The notes: a model not told the origin generated them from the letters alone. DNA of 64,000 bases from Bradyrhizobium sp. cir1 (GCF_014198245.1 NZ_JACIHE010000002.1:276275-340274); one strand, 5' to 3'; shown: positions 34,043 through 43,297, counted from the stretch's first letter. Made by a program: numbers and translations.

Positions 34043-35266
34043 TTACCGCTCGTCCGCGATCACCTTGCCGTCGTTCGGCAGCGCGCCGGGGCCGACCAGC
34101 TCGACGCTTCCGCCGAGTTTCGTCACCGCGCGCAATGTGCCCGCGATCTCTTCGCGCAGCGTCTCGCTTGCCGCCGCTGTTTCCGCTTTCAGCGTCATCG
34201 CGTCGGTTTCGCCCTGGCGCGTGACGACGAGACGGAGGCGGCCGAGCGCAGGATGGCGCTTGCCGATCTCGGCGACCTGCTCGGGACGGACGAACATGCC
34301 CTTGACCTTCGTGGTCTGGTCGGCGCGGCCCATCCAGCCCTTGATGCGCATGTTGGTGCGACCGCAGGGGCTGGTGCCCGGCAGCTCGGCGGTGAGGTCG
34401 CCGAGCGCAAGCCGGATCCAGGGATGGTGCGGGTCGAGCGAGGTGACGACGATCTCGCCGACGTCCCCCGGCGCCACGGGATCGCCGGTGCCGGGCCTGA
34501 CGATCTCCATGATCAGGTCCTCGTTCACGACCATGCCTTCACGGGCCTCGGTCTCGAACGCGATGAGGCCGAGATCGGCGGTGCCGAAGGCCTGGTAGGC
34601 GTCGATGCCGCGCGCCTTGATCTCGGCCTGGAGCGAGGGCGGGAAGGCCGCCCCCGAGACCAGCGCGCGCTTGATCGAGGAGACGTCGCGGCCTGCGCTT
34701 GCGGCTGCATCGAGCAGGATCTTCAAAAAGTCCGGCGTACCGCTGTAGCCGACCGGACGGTAGGCTTCGATCAGCTCGAATTGCTGCTCGGCATTGCCGG
34801 GACCCGCGGGGATCACCGCGCAGCCGAGCGCGCGCGCCGACGAGTCGAAGATGAAACCGCCGGGCGTGAGGTGGTAGCTGAAGGTGTTGAGCACGATGTC
34901 ACCCTCCCGGAACCCGGCCGCGAACAGCGCCCGTGCACCGCGCCACGGATCGGCCTGCCGTCCTTCCGGCTCGAAGATCGGTCCCGGGGAGGTGAAAAGC
35001 CGTGCGAACGAGCCAGGGGCCGCCGCCACGAAGCCGCCGAACGGCGCGGAGGCCTTGTGCAGGGCCGGCAGTTCCGACTTGCGCAGCACCGGCAGGCCCG
35101 CCAGGGCCGCTCGTGTGGTTACGGCGTCGGGATCCACGCCCTTCAGCCGCTCGGCATAGGCTGGGGCCGTCATCGCGCTGCGCAGTACGCCGGGCAGGCG
35201 CGAAAACAGCTCGGCCTCGCGCGCAACTGGCTCGCGCGTCTCGAGGGCGTCGTAATGGGCGGTCAT
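34043..35266 (-). CDS. Phenylacetate-CoA ligase-like AMP-forming enzyme
   Basis: The 407-residue product fits the PaaK-like branch of adenylate-forming enzymes: FTSPGPIFEP in the ATP-loop position, YSGTPDFLKILL, YQAFGTADLGLIAFE (motif A5 region), and the C-terminal hinge GRADQTTKVKGMFVRPEQV. PaaK proteins activate phenylacetate or other aryl acids to CoA thioesters. The usual Thr/Ser-Gly-rich P-loop is only partly kept, so substrate and activity are uncertain. It is divergent from the AGE-family gene and lies near a transporter/ligase operon on the same strand. Confidence 0.85.
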   Translation of the reverse strand: MTAHYDALETREPVAREAELFSRLPGVLRSAMTAPAYAERLKGVDPDAVTTRAALAGLPVLRKSELPALHKASAPFGGFVAAAPGSFARLFTSPGPIFEPEGRQADPWRGARALFAAGFREGDIVLNTFSYHLTPGGFIFDSSARALGCAVIPAGPGNAEQQFELIEAYRPVGYSGTPDFLKILLDAAASAGRDVSSIKRALVSGAAFPPSLQAEIKARGIDAYQAFGTADLGLIAFETEAREGMVVNEDLIMEIVRPGTGDPVAPGDVGEIVVTSLDPHHPWIRLALGDLTAELPGTSPCGRTNMRIKGWMGRADQTTKVKGMFVRPEQVAEIGKRHPALGRLRLVVTRQGETDAMTLKAETAAASETLREEIAGTLRAVTKLGGSVELVGPGALPNDGKVIADER

Positions 35267-35352
35267 GGCTGATCTTTCCGGGTTGGCATCCGTTGCACGC
35301 CGCCGCTGGCATGGGTATCAGACGGCCATTGTCGGGACGTGGAGAGAGCGAG

Positions 35353-36507
35353 ATGGCGGAGGAACGGATCATGGCGGCGGAGGAGACGGCCGGCGTCGTC
35401 GCGCGCCTGAAACGCCGCATGATCGATGATGCGATGCCGCTGTGGTCGACCGTCGGCTGGGATCATGCTGCGGGCGGCTTCATCGACCGGCTGCACCGCG
35501 ACGGCACGGCGGATGCCGCCGCGCCGCGGCGCGTGTTCGTGCAGGCGCGGCAGATCTACTGCTACGCCAAGGCGGCGCAGATGGGCTGGTATCCGGAAGG
35601 GCGTGCCATCGCGCTGAAGGGGCTGGAGTACTTCCTGGCGAAGGCCAAGTCGCCCGACGGCAAGCCCGGCTATGTGCACCGGCTGACACCGGAGGGCGCG
35701 GTGCTGGACGGCCGGCGCGATGCCTACGACCACGCCTTCATCCTGTTTGCGCTGGCGACCGTCTATGGGCTCGACCAGGACGCGCAAATTCGCGCCGAGA
35801 TCGATGCGCTGCTCGCCTTCCTCGACGGCCACCTGCGCTCGCCGCATGGCGGCGTCCATGAAGGCCTTCCGGTCTCGCTGCCGCGCCGGCAGAACCCGCA
35901 CATGCACCTGTTCGAGGCGATGATCGCGTGCTTCGACGCGACTCACGATCTGTCTTTCCAGAACCGTGCCGGCGAGTTCTTCGCACTGTTCCTCGCCAAC
36001 CTCTACGACAAGCAGAAGCACGTGTTGTCGGAGTATTTCGAGGAGGACTGGTCCAAGATCGAGCCGGTCAGCGTCGAGCCGGGCCATCAGGCGGAATGGG
36101 TCTGGCTGCTGAAGGGATTTGAGCGCATCACGGGCTGTCCGACCGGGCAGCGGCGCGCGGAGCTGCTGGCGACGGCGCTGCGCTATCGCGACGAGGCGAC
36201 GGGCTGCCTGATCGACGAGGGCGATGCGAGCGGCAACATCCGCCGCAGCACGCGCCGGCTGTGGCCGCAGACCGAGATCGCAAAAGCGTGGATCGCGCAG
36301 ACCGAGTCCGGCGAGGCGGGTGCGGCGGAGGAAGCGCGCGCGGCGCTGGTGCGGCTCGAACGGCATTATCTCAGCCATCCCGTCAAGGGCGGCTGGTACG
36401 ACCAGTTCGATCGCGACGGCAAATCGCTGGTCGATACCATTCCTGCGTCGTCGTTCTATCATGTTCTCTGCGCAGTCACGGAAGCGGAGCAGGTTTTGGA
36501 AGGTTAA
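35353..36507 (+). CDS. AGE-family sugar epimerase/isomerase
   Basis: The 384-residue product has the (alpha/alpha)6-barrel pattern of N-acylglucosamine 2-epimerases and mannose isomerases: RRVFVQARQIYCYAKAAQMG, DAYDHAFILFALA, NPHMHLFEAMIACFDAT, and GHQAEWVWLLKGFE with catalytic His residues. Such enzymes interconvert mannose/fructose/glucose or GlcNAc/ManNAc. Start ATG 35353 follows GGAGAGAG; the longer frame upstream is antisense to the PaaK-like gene. It could feed mannose to GDP-sugar synthesis, but this is only a guess. Confidence 0.87.
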   Translation: MAEERIMAAEETAGVVARLKRRMIDDAMPLWSTVGWDHAAGGFIDRLHRDGTADAAAPRRVFVQARQIYCYAKAAQMGWYPEGRAIALKGLEYFLAKAKSPDGKPGYVHRLTPEGAVLDGRRDAYDHAFILFALATVYGLDQDAQIRAEIDALLAFLDGHLRSPHGGVHEGLPVSLPRRQNPHMHLFEAMIACFDATHDLSFQNRAGEFFALFLANLYDKQKHVLSEYFEEDWSKIEPVSVEPGHQAEWVWLLKGFERITGCPTGQRRAELLATALRYRDEATGCLIDEGDASGNIRRSTRRLWPQTEIAKAWIAQTESGEAGAAEEARAALVRLERHYLSHPVKGGWYDQFDRDGKSLVDTIPASSFYHVLCAVTEAEQVLEG

Positions 36508-36521
36508 AGCTCTTTTGTTTT

Positions 36522-36570
36522 GACGCGTTTTCTTCACGCGAACCGTTTCCCACTTCGCTTGAAAACGCTA
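36522..36570. repeat. Dispersed-repeat-like sequence at convergent gene ends
   Basis: A stretch starting TTGACGCGTTTTCTTCACGC and continuing through CACTTCGCTTGAAAACGCT resembles an intergenic sequence I recall as widespread in Bradyrhizobium and relatives. It contains GACGCG/CGCGAA partial symmetry, spans the end of the AGE gene's spacer, and reaches the stop codon of livF. Copy number cannot be checked here. Confidence 0.4.
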
Positions 36571-37407
36571 CAGCCAGCGCTTGCGCCGCTTGAAGCTCTT
36601 GAGGTTCTTGAAACTCTTGCGCTGGTCGCCGGCGCCGCCGAGGTAGAACTCCTTGACGTCCTCGTTGTCGCGCAATTCGTCCGCGGTGCCGTCGAGCACG
36701 ACCTTGCCCTGTTCCATGATGTAGCCGTGGCTCGCCACCGACAGCGCGGCGCGCGCGTTCTGCTCGACCAGCAGGATGGTGACGCCGAGATCACGGTTGA
36801 TCTTCTGGATGATGGAAAACACCTCCTTCACCAGCAGCGGCGACAGGCCCATCGACGGCTCGTCCATCAGGATCATCTTCGGGCGCGCCATCAGCGCGCG
36901 GCCGATCGCGAGCATCTGCTGCTCGCCGCCGGAGAGATAGCCGGCAAGGCCGGTGCGCTCCTTCAGGCGCGGGAAATAGTTGAAGACCATGTCGAGGTCG
37001 GCGTCGACCTCGCGGTCCCTGCGGGTGAAGGCGCCGAGCTTGAGGTTTTCAAGCGACGTCATGTCGGCGACGATGCGCCGGCCCTCCATCACCTGGAAGA
37101 TGCCGCGGCGGACGATCTTGTCGGGATCGATGCCGTTGATGCGCTCGCCTTCGAACAGGATCTCGCCGCGCGTGACCTCGCCGTCCTCGGTCTTGAGCAG
37201 CCCCGAGATCGCCTTCAGCGTCGTCGACTTGCCGGCGCCGTTGGCTCCCAGCAGCGCCACGATCGCGCCCTTGGGCACGTCGAGGCTGAGTCCCCGCAGC
37301 ACCAGGATGACGTCGTCATAGACGACCTCGATGTTGCGCACGCCGAGCAGGGGCGGCGTCGCGACAGCAGTGGGAATTGAGCGGGTTGCTTCAATGGTTT
37401 GGGACAT
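36568..37407 (-). CDS. livF: Liv-type ABC transporter ATPase, LivF
   Basis: The 279-residue ATPase has Walker A GANGAGKSTTLKAIS, signature LSGGEQQMLAIGRAL, and Walker B PKMILMDEPSMGLSP, with the short LivF plan and a basic C-terminal tail (KNLKSFKRRKRW). It powers uptake with LivG, LivH and LivM. It is the last gene of the minus-strand operon, separated from the binding-protein gene by a repeat. ATG 37407 is preferred to upstream frame extension. Confidence 0.93.
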   Translation of the reverse strand: MSQTIEATRSIPTAVATPPLLGVRNIEVVYDDVILVLRGLSLDVPKGAIVALLGANGAGKSTTLKAISGLLKTEDGEVTRGEILFEGERINGIDPDKIVRRGIFQVMEGRRIVADMTSLENLKLGAFTRRDREVDADLDMVFNYFPRLKERTGLAGYLSGGEQQMLAIGRALMARPKMILMDEPSMGLSPLLVKEVFSIIQKINRDLGVTILLVEQNARAALSVASHGYIMEQGKVVLDGTADELRDNEDVKEFYLGGAGDQRKSFKNLKSFKRRKRWL

Positions 37408-37518
37408 GCGTCTTCCTTCTCCGCTGTCGTCACCCGCCTTGTGCGCATCGCGCACTGGAGCGGGTGACCCAGTATTCCAGAGGCGCCGGCGATTCATCGA
37501 TAAGCCGCGGCGTACTGG

Positions 37519-37540
37519 ATCCCCCGCCTTCGCGGGGGAT
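37519..37540. repeat. Short palindromic repeat between livK and livF
   Basis: ATCCCCCG and CGGGGGAT pair perfectly around CCTTCG. With the adjoining TACTGG and GATGACAG this resembles a dispersed palindromic repeat of Bradyrhizobium genomes. It lies directly after the stop of the periplasmic binding-protein gene within the operon, where it could stabilise the upstream message. Confidence 0.6.
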
Positions 37541-37569
37541 GACAGTTGTGTGTGGGGAAACGGCGGGCC

Positions 37570-38850
37570 TCACCACCCCAGCCATTCCGGCTTGCGCGGC
37601 AGCTCGACCGTCTTGACCTTCTCGAGCTTGATCGTGCCCTTGGCCATGAGGTCGTTGAGGTCGCCGTCGGTCGCGCCCGACACCTTGGTGCGATAGAGAT
37701 CGACCTTGAGCGTGCCGCGATGGTCCTTGTCGGTCCAGGTTGAGGGATTACAGACGCCGTCCATGCCGGCCGGCACCCAGTCCTTCTTCTGGTAGAACCC
37801 CTTGGCGACGTTCTCGCCGGTGGCGCCGCCGTTCTTGGCGGCCCAGTCGAGCGCTTCCCTGGCGTAGAGCGCGCTACAGATGCCTGCGATATAGTGCACC
37901 GGGCGATAGGCCTTGCCGCTCGCATCCGATATTTTCGAGATTTCCATCACCGTCTTCATGCCTGGCGCGTTGCCGCCCCAGGTCACGGCCGTGCGCAGTG
38001 GGAAGACGACGCCGTCGGCGGCGTCGGCCGCGGTCTTGGCGGCATTCTCGTCCATGCCCCAGACATTGCCAAGGAACTGCACGTCCACGCCGGCGGCCTT
38101 GCAGGCCTTCAGCACGGAGATGTTGGAGGCGGCGGTGTTGCCGAGATAGGCGTAGTTGGCGCCGGAGCTCTTCAGGCTGAGGCACTGCGCGGAGTAGTCG
38201 CCGGGCGTCAGCGCGAACACGATCGGCGGCAGCACTTCGAAGCCGAGCTCATTGGCGATCGCCTCGCCGGCCGCCTTCGGCGCATTCGGATAGGGATGAT
38301 TGCCGCCCATATGGACGAATTTCGGCTTGCCGCTCTTGCCCTTGGCCTTCCAATCCTCGGCGGCCCAGGTCACCAATGCGCGCATCGCATCCGAGTAGCT
38401 GGGGCCGTAGAAGAAGTTGTAGGGGGCGGGCTTGGCCTTTCCGCTCACGCCTTCCGGATCGGTCAGCGCCGCCGCGTAGGAGGCGGAGACGTAGGGAATC
38501 TTGTCCTGTGCGACGAAGCCGGTCAGCGCTTCGGTGTCCGCGGTGCCCCAGCCCATGATCGCGGCAACCTTCTCGCCACCAGACCATTTCTTGTAGAGCG
38601 CGATCGCGCGCGGCACCTGGTAGCCGTAGTCGTTGCTGTCGAGATTGACCTGCTTGCCGCCGATACCGCCGTTCTTGTTGATCCAGGCAAATGTGTCGGC
38701 CACGGCTTGGCCATAAGGCGTGCCGACGTCCGAGGTCGCACCGGAATAGTCGGCGAGATGGCCAACCGCGATCTGCGCCTGCGCGCTGGCCGCAAAGCCT
38801 GCGATCGCAAACGCGAGGGAAGCGGTGCTCAAAAGGGATTTTGTCTTCAT
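37570..38850 (-). CDS. livK: Liv-type periplasmic substrate-binding protein
   Basis: The 426-residue product has a Sec signal peptide ending SAQA (MKTKSLLSTASLAFAIAGFA, cleavage near residue 25) and the type I periplasmic-binding fold: VGHLADYSGATSDVG, a lobe-closing NDYGYQVPRAIALY, and MGWGTADTEALTGFV. Family members bind branched-chain amino acids, amides, urea or aromatic acids. The AMP-ligase genes around it point to a carboxylic acid rather than an amino acid, but that is inference. Confidence 0.9.
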   Translation of the reverse strand: MKTKSLLSTASLAFAIAGFAASAQAQIAVGHLADYSGATSDVGTPYGQAVADTFAWINKNGGIGGKQVNLDSNDYGYQVPRAIALYKKWSGGEKVAAIMGWGTADTEALTGFVAQDKIPYVSASYAAALTDPEGVSGKAKPAPYNFFYGPSYSDAMRALVTWAAEDWKAKGKSGKPKFVHMGGNHPYPNAPKAAGEAIANELGFEVLPPIVFALTPGDYSAQCLSLKSSGANYAYLGNTAASNISVLKACKAAGVDVQFLGNVWGMDENAAKTAADAADGVVFPLRTAVTWGGNAPGMKTVMEISKISDASGKAYRPVHYIAGICSALYAREALDWAAKNGGATGENVAKGFYQKKDWVPAGMDGVCNPSTWTDKDHRGTLKVDLYRTKVSGATDGDLNDLMAKGTIKLEKVKTVELPRKPEWLGW

Positions 38851-38893
38851 GGGTTGGTTCCTCCTGTTATCGTTAAAGTGAAGTCGCCCGCGC

Positions 38894-39967
38894 TCAATGC
38901 GAGAACGGGTAGAGTTTCCAGTAGGCCTTGATCTGTCGCCAGCGATGCGCGAGCCCGTCCGGCTCGAACATCAGAAACGCGATGATGATGAGCCCGATCG
39001 CGATCTCGCGCAGGAAGGTGATGTTGGTGTTGAGCGACAGCGCCTTGTCGATCGCGCCGCCCTTCAAATGCAGGCTGATCCATTCCATCGACTCCGGCAG
39101 CAGCACGACGAAGGCGGTGCCCATCAGCGTGCCCATGATCGAGCCGGTGCCGCCGATGATGATCATGGCCAGGAACAGGATCGAGCGCTCGATGCCAAAG
39201 CCTTCCTGGGAGACCACGAGCTGGTAGTGCGCGTAGAGCGCACCGGCGATGCCGGCGAAGAAGGCAGCAAGGCCGAACGACAGCGTCCGATACTTCGTGA
39301 GGTTGATGCCCATGATCTCGGCGGAGAGATAATGGTCGCGGATCGCCACCAGCGCGCGGCCGTCGCGCGTGCGCATCAGGTTGGTGACGAGGATGTAGCT
39401 CAAGAGCACATAGGCCAGCACGACGTAGAAATACTGCCTGTCGCCGCGCAGCGTGTAGCCGAAGATCGAGAACGGCTCGGCGCTGGCGGGCACTGAGCCG
39501 CCGGAAAACCATTCTGCGCGGGAGAAGAAGTCGAGCAGGATGTATTGCGCGGCGAGCGTTGCGATGACGAGGTAGAGACCCTTCAGCCGCGCCGCGGGAA
39601 TGCCGAAGATCAGTCCGACCATCGCGGTGACGACACCGGCGAGCGGGATCGCGAAGAATACCGGGATCGGCGCGTTGTTCGAGATGTAGGCCGAGGAGAA
39701 GGCGCCGAGCAGGAAGAAGGCGGCGTGGCCGATCGAGATCTGGCCGGTGAAGCCGACCAGGATGTTGAGGCCGAGCGCCGCGATCGAGAAGATGCCGATC
39801 TGGATCAGGATGCTGAGCCAGTAGCCGCTGAGGAATTGTGGCACGAGGCAGAGCAGCAGCACGCCCGCGATCGCGAAGTTGCGGCTGGTGGTGGTCGGGA
39901 AGATTGTGGTGTCGGCCGCGTAGGAGGTGCGGAAATCACCAGCGGGGATGAGGGCAGGGCCGGCCAT
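38894..39967 (-). CDS. livM: Liv-type ABC permease, LivM
   Basis: This 357-residue permease has about ten hydrophobic segments and the LivM signatures GLNILVGFTGQISIGHAAFF (about residues 62-81) and MIIIGGTGSIMGTLMGTAFV near the C-terminus. It forms the inner-membrane channel with LivH. The start lies three bases after the livH stop in transcription order. Confidence 0.93.
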   Translation of the reverse strand: MAGPALIPAGDFRTSYAADTTIFPTTTSRNFAIAGVLLLCLVPQFLSGYWLSILIQIGIFSIAALGLNILVGFTGQISIGHAAFFLLGAFSSAYISNNAPIPVFFAIPLAGVVTAMVGLIFGIPAARLKGLYLVIATLAAQYILLDFFSRAEWFSGGSVPASAEPFSIFGYTLRGDRQYFYVVLAYVLLSYILVTNLMRTRDGRALVAIRDHYLSAEIMGINLTKYRTLSFGLAAFFAGIAGALYAHYQLVVSQEGFGIERSILFLAMIIIGGTGSIMGTLMGTAFVVLLPESMEWISLHLKGGAIDKALSLNTNITFLREIAIGLIIIAFLMFEPDGLAHRWRQIKAYWKLYPFSH

Positions 39968-39970
39968 GGG

Positions 39971-40864
39971 TCAGATCCGTTCGATGTCGTGGGTGCCGAA
40001 CAGGCCGTAAGGCTTGATCATCAGCACGATGATGAGGACGTAGAACGGCGCGATCTCGTAGAGATTGCCCCAGTGCAGATACTCGCTGTCGACATATTGC
40101 GCGACGTTCTCCAGCAGCCCGATGATGATGCCGCCGAGCACGGCGCCGCCGACGGAATCGAGCCCGCCGAGGATCGCCGCCGGGAACACCTTGATGCCGT
40201 AGGCGGCAAGGCCCGAGGAGACGCCGTTGACGACGGCGACGACGACGCCGGCGACGGCCGACACCGTCGCCGAGATCGCCCAGGCCATCGCAAACACGCT
40301 CTTGACGGAGATGCCGAGCGACTGCGCGACCTGCTGGTTGAATGCGGTGGCGCGCATCGCGAGGCCGTATTTCGAGGCACGGAAGAACCAGGCCATCCCG
40401 ATCATCATTGCGACCGACACCACGAGGCTCATGACATAGACGGTCTGGATCTGGAGCCCGAACAGGCTGACCGACTGGCTCTCGAACACGCGCGGGAATG
40501 GCTGCGGGTTGACGCCGAACATCCATTTCAGCGTGGCCTGCAGTACGGTGGAAAGGCCGATCGTCACCATGATGACGGAGATGATGGGCTCACCGATCAT
40601 CGGCCGCAGGATCAGGACCTGCACCGCGATGCCGAACACGAACATGAACACCAGCGTGATCGGCATGCCGATCCAGAACGGCACCTGGTATTTGGCGAGC
40701 AGCGCCCAGCACACCCAGGCGCCGACCAGCAGCAGTTCACCTTGCGCAAAATTGACGACCTGCGTCGCCTTGTAGATCAGCACGAACGACATCGCGACCA
40801 CGCCATAGAGCGTGCCGACCACGAGGCCGTTGACCAGGAGCTGGATGAGAAAGGCGGTGTTCAT
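39971..40864 (-). CDS. livH: Liv-type ABC permease, LivH
   Basis: This 297-residue permease opens LLVNGLVVGTLYGVVAMSFV and carries NFAQGELLLVGAWV, the LivH hallmark, with AILGGLDSVGGAVLGGIIIG near the end. In transcription order it is the first transporter gene after the acyl-CoA ligase, but an inverted-repeat element with an opposing DUF559 gene now separates them, so it may need its own promoter or read-through across about 500 bp. Confidence 0.93.
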   Translation of the reverse strand: MNTAFLIQLLVNGLVVGTLYGVVAMSFVLIYKATQVVNFAQGELLLVGAWVCWALLAKYQVPFWIGMPITLVFMFVFGIAVQVLILRPMIGEPIISVIMVTIGLSTVLQATLKWMFGVNPQPFPRVFESQSVSLFGLQIQTVYVMSLVVSVAMMIGMAWFFRASKYGLAMRATAFNQQVAQSLGISVKSVFAMAWAISATVSAVAGVVVAVVNGVSSGLAAYGIKVFPAAILGGLDSVGGAVLGGIIIGLLENVAQYVDSEYLHWGNLYEIAPFYVLIIVLMIKPYGLFGTHDIERI

Positions 40865-40880
40865 GTCATGCTATCCTTCG

Positions 40881-41331
40881 CCTCTCCCCGCTTGCGGGGA
40901 GAGGCCGTCGCGCAAAGCGCGGCGGGTGAGGGGGAGCTTCCGCATGCGAGGTGCTGATGAGGGTAAGACGGGGCGTGCCAGAAGCCTGCGCAGCGCCTCG
41001 ACAGATGCGGAAGGGATCTTGTGGTATCGCCTGCGCGCTCGCCGACTGAACGGCTATAAATTCGTCCGGCAGGAGCCGATTGGTCCATACACGGTAGACT
41101 TCATTTGCCGCGAAGCCCGCCTCGACGGCGGCCAACACGCCGACAGTTCGCATGACGCCGTGCGGGACAGATGGCTGACCGATCGAAACTATCGGATCCT
41201 GCGGTTCTGGAACCACGACGTGTCTCGCAACTTGGCTGGCGTTCTCGAGACGATTGTCACCGCGCTCGCGGAGACTTCCCCTCACCCGGATCGCTGACGC
41301 GCTCCGGCCTCTCCCCGCAAGCGGGGAGAGG
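40881..41331. mobile_element. 451-bp inverted-repeat element carrying a DUF559 gene
   Basis: The left end (from 40881) begins CCTCTCCCCGCTTGCGGGGA and the right end (to 41331) is its inverse; 27 bp match exactly between the arms. After about 16 variable bases each arm has an inner block GGGTGAGGGG (40924-40933) or its complement (41278-41287). Between the arms lies only the DUF559 frame, whose stop is inside the right arm. The same arms recur without the gene at 61,565-61,790. No target-site duplication is obvious. Mobility is inferred from this structure. Confidence 0.6.
40944..41297 (+). CDS. DUF559 protein with probable short core deletion
   Basis: From ATG 40944 the 117-residue product shows the DUF559 (Vsr/PD-(D/E)xK-like) pattern: ILWYRLRARRLNGYKFVRQE, then PIGPYTVDFICREARLDGGQ and RNYRILRFWNHDVSRNLAGV. 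Usual members have a longer stretch (of type REAKLVVELDGGQH) where this one reads REARLDGGQH, so about three or four residues including the acidic E before LDGG seem lost. If so, the nuclease-like site may be inactive. The last residues (SPHPDR) are encoded by the right arm of the flanking repeat. It opposes the liv operon. Confidence 0.75.
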   Translation: MRGADEGKTGRARSLRSASTDAEGILWYRLRARRLNGYKFVRQEPIGPYTVDFICREARLDGGQHADSSHDAVRDRWLTDRNYRILRFWNHDVSRNLAGVLETIVTALAETSPHPDR

Positions 41332-41365
41332 CGAAGGGCGGCGGCATGCGGGGCAGCAGACTGGC

Positions 41366-43297
41366 TCACTCCGCAGCCTCCGCCATATGCCCGTGCCCGC
41401 CGAGATCCACCACGCGCAGCGTCGTCCGTACGCGCTGCGTGGTGCCGTCCTGGAAGCGGATCACGGTATCGACGGGGATGTCGGAATCGCCGCGGTAGAT
41501 CGCGTCGATGATGCCTTCGTATTTCTCGTTGATGACGCCGCGGCGCACCTTTCTCGTGCGGGTGAGCTCGCCGTCGTCGGCATCGAGCTCCTTGTAGAGC
41601 AGCAGGAAGCGCGAGATGCGCTGGGCCGGCGGCAGCGTGGCGTTGACGGTCTCGACCTCCTTCTGCAGCAGCGTGTAGACCTCGGGGCGCGAGGCGAGGT
41701 CGCTGTAGGTGGTGAAGGAGAGGCGGTTCTTCTCCGCCCATTTCGAGATGATGGAGTAGCGGATGCAGATCATCGCCGCGAGGGCGTCGCGGCCGGCCCC
41801 GAGCACCACGGCTTCGGCGATATAGGGCGAGAATTTCAGCTTGTTCTCGATGAATTGCGGCGAGAAGCGCTCGCCGCGCGAGGTCTCGGCGAGATCCTTG
41901 ATGCGGTCGATGACGACGAGCTGGCGGTTCGCGTTGAAATAGCCGGCATCGCCCGACAGCATCCAGCCGTCCTTGATGTCGGCGACGCTGGCCTCGGGGT
42001 TCTTGTAATAGCCGAGGAACATGTTCGGGTGCCGCACCACGATCTCGCCGACGCCGTGGACGTCGGCGTTGTCGATGCGGATCTCGACGCTGTCGGCCAT
42101 CGGCACGCCGGTCGTGTCGGGATCGACCTTGCCCTCGGGATGCAGCGTGTAGGCCCCGAGCAGCTCGGTCTGGCCGTAGAGCGTGCGCAGCGGCACGCCC
42201 ATGGCCTGGAAGAACTTGAAGGTATCGGGCCCCAGCGCCGCGCCGCCGGTGGCGGCCGAGCGCAGGCGGGTGAAGCCGAGCCGGTCGCGCAACGCGCGGA
42301 ACAGGATCGCGTCGGCAAAGCCGGAGTGCTTGCCCTGTTCGAGCGCGGCAAGGCCACTCTTCATGCCGATGTCGAACAGGCGCTGCTTGAACGGCGTTGC
42401 GTCCATCACCTTGGCGCGAACGTCGGCGGCGATCGATTCCCAGACCCGTGGGGCAAAGAGCACGAAGGTCGGCGCGATCTCGCGCAGATCGTTCATCATC
42501 GTGTCGGGCTCTTCGACGAAGTTGATCTTCATCCGGCACAAGAGGCCTTTGCCGAGTACGTAGACCTGCTCCATGATCCAGGGCAGCGGCAGCACCGAGA
42601 CATATTCGTCGTCGGGCCCCTTGGGATCGAACGCGAGATAGGTCGCGCAATGGCCGAGCACGCGGCCGGCGGCGAGCATCGCGAGTTTTGGATGCGAGGT
42701 GGTGCCTGACGTCGTACAGAGGATAGCGACATCCTCGCCCTTGGTGGCATCGACCAGCTTGTCGTAAAGCTCCGGCTCGCGTGCGGCCCGCGCGCGGCCG
42801 AGTTCGGCAAACTTCTCGGCCGACATCAGGCGCGGGTCGTCATATTTCCGCATGCCGCGCGGATCGGAATAGATGATGTGCTTCAGCTTCGGGACGCGGT
42901 CGGCGAGCGTGAGCAGCTTGTCGACCTGCTCCTCGTCCTCGGCGAAGACCAGCTGGGCCTCGCCATAATTGAGCAGATAGGAAGCCTCCTCATCCAGCAC
43001 GTCGCGATAAAGCCCGAGGCTGAGGCCGCCGATGGCATGCGTTGCGACTTCCGCCGCGACCCAGTCCGGCCGGTTGTCGCCGATGATGCCGATGACGTCG
43101 TTCCGGCCAAGACCGAGCTCGAGCAGGCCAAGCGCGAAATCGCGCACGCGCGTCTGGTAGTCGTTCCAGGTGAAGATGCGCCACAGCCCGAGATCCTTCT
43201 CGCGCAGCGCTATCTCGTTGCCATGCTCCTTCGCATTGAGCCGGAGCATCTTCGGATAGGTGTCGGCCTGCGCGACGCGGCCCGCATAATCCATCAT
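41366..43297 (-). CDS. Long-chain-type acyl-CoA synthetase (AMP-forming)
   Basis: The 643-residue product is an ANL-superfamily ligase: AILCTTSGTTSHPKLAML is the P-loop (about residues 174-191), RTLYGQTELLGAYTLHPEG the A5 motif, GWMLSGDAGYFN the adenylate aspartate and VVIDRIKDLAETSRGERFSP the hinge. The length and the lid region resemble FadD15/FAA-type enzymes. It activates a fatty or aryl acid to its CoA ester. Its start overlaps the livG stop (ATGA at 43,294-43,297), so import and activation are genetically coupled. Confidence 0.92.
   Translation of the reverse strand: MMDYAGRVAQADTYPKMLRLNAKEHGNEIALREKDLGLWRIFTWNDYQTRVRDFALGLLELGLGRNDVIGIIGDNRPDWVAAEVATHAIGGLSLGLYRDVLDEEASYLLNYGEAQLVFAEDEEQVDKLLTLADRVPKLKHIIYSDPRGMRKYDDPRLMSAEKFAELGRARAAREPELYDKLVDATKGEDVAILCTTSGTTSHPKLAMLAAGRVLGHCATYLAFDPKGPDDEYVSVLPLPWIMEQVYVLGKGLLCRMKINFVEEPDTMMNDLREIAPTFVLFAPRVWESIAADVRAKVMDATPFKQRLFDIGMKSGLAALEQGKHSGFADAILFRALRDRLGFTRLRSAATGGAALGPDTFKFFQAMGVPLRTLYGQTELLGAYTLHPEGKVDPDTTGVPMADSVEIRIDNADVHGVGEIVVRHPNMFLGYYKNPEASVADIKDGWMLSGDAGYFNANRQLVVIDRIKDLAETSRGERFSPQFIENKLKFSPYIAEAVVLGAGRDALAAMICIRYSIISKWAEKNRLSFTTYSDLASRPEVYTLLQKEVETVNATLPPAQRISRFLLLYKELDADDGELTRTRKVRRGVINEKYEGIIDAIYRGDSDIPVDTVIRFQDGTTQRVRTTLRVVDLGGHGHMAEAAE

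Noticed and set aside
39545..40957. 470-codon plus-strand frame across livM and livH
   Set aside because: Low-complexity Asp/Arg/His-rich translation typical of an antisense shadow over membrane-protein genes.
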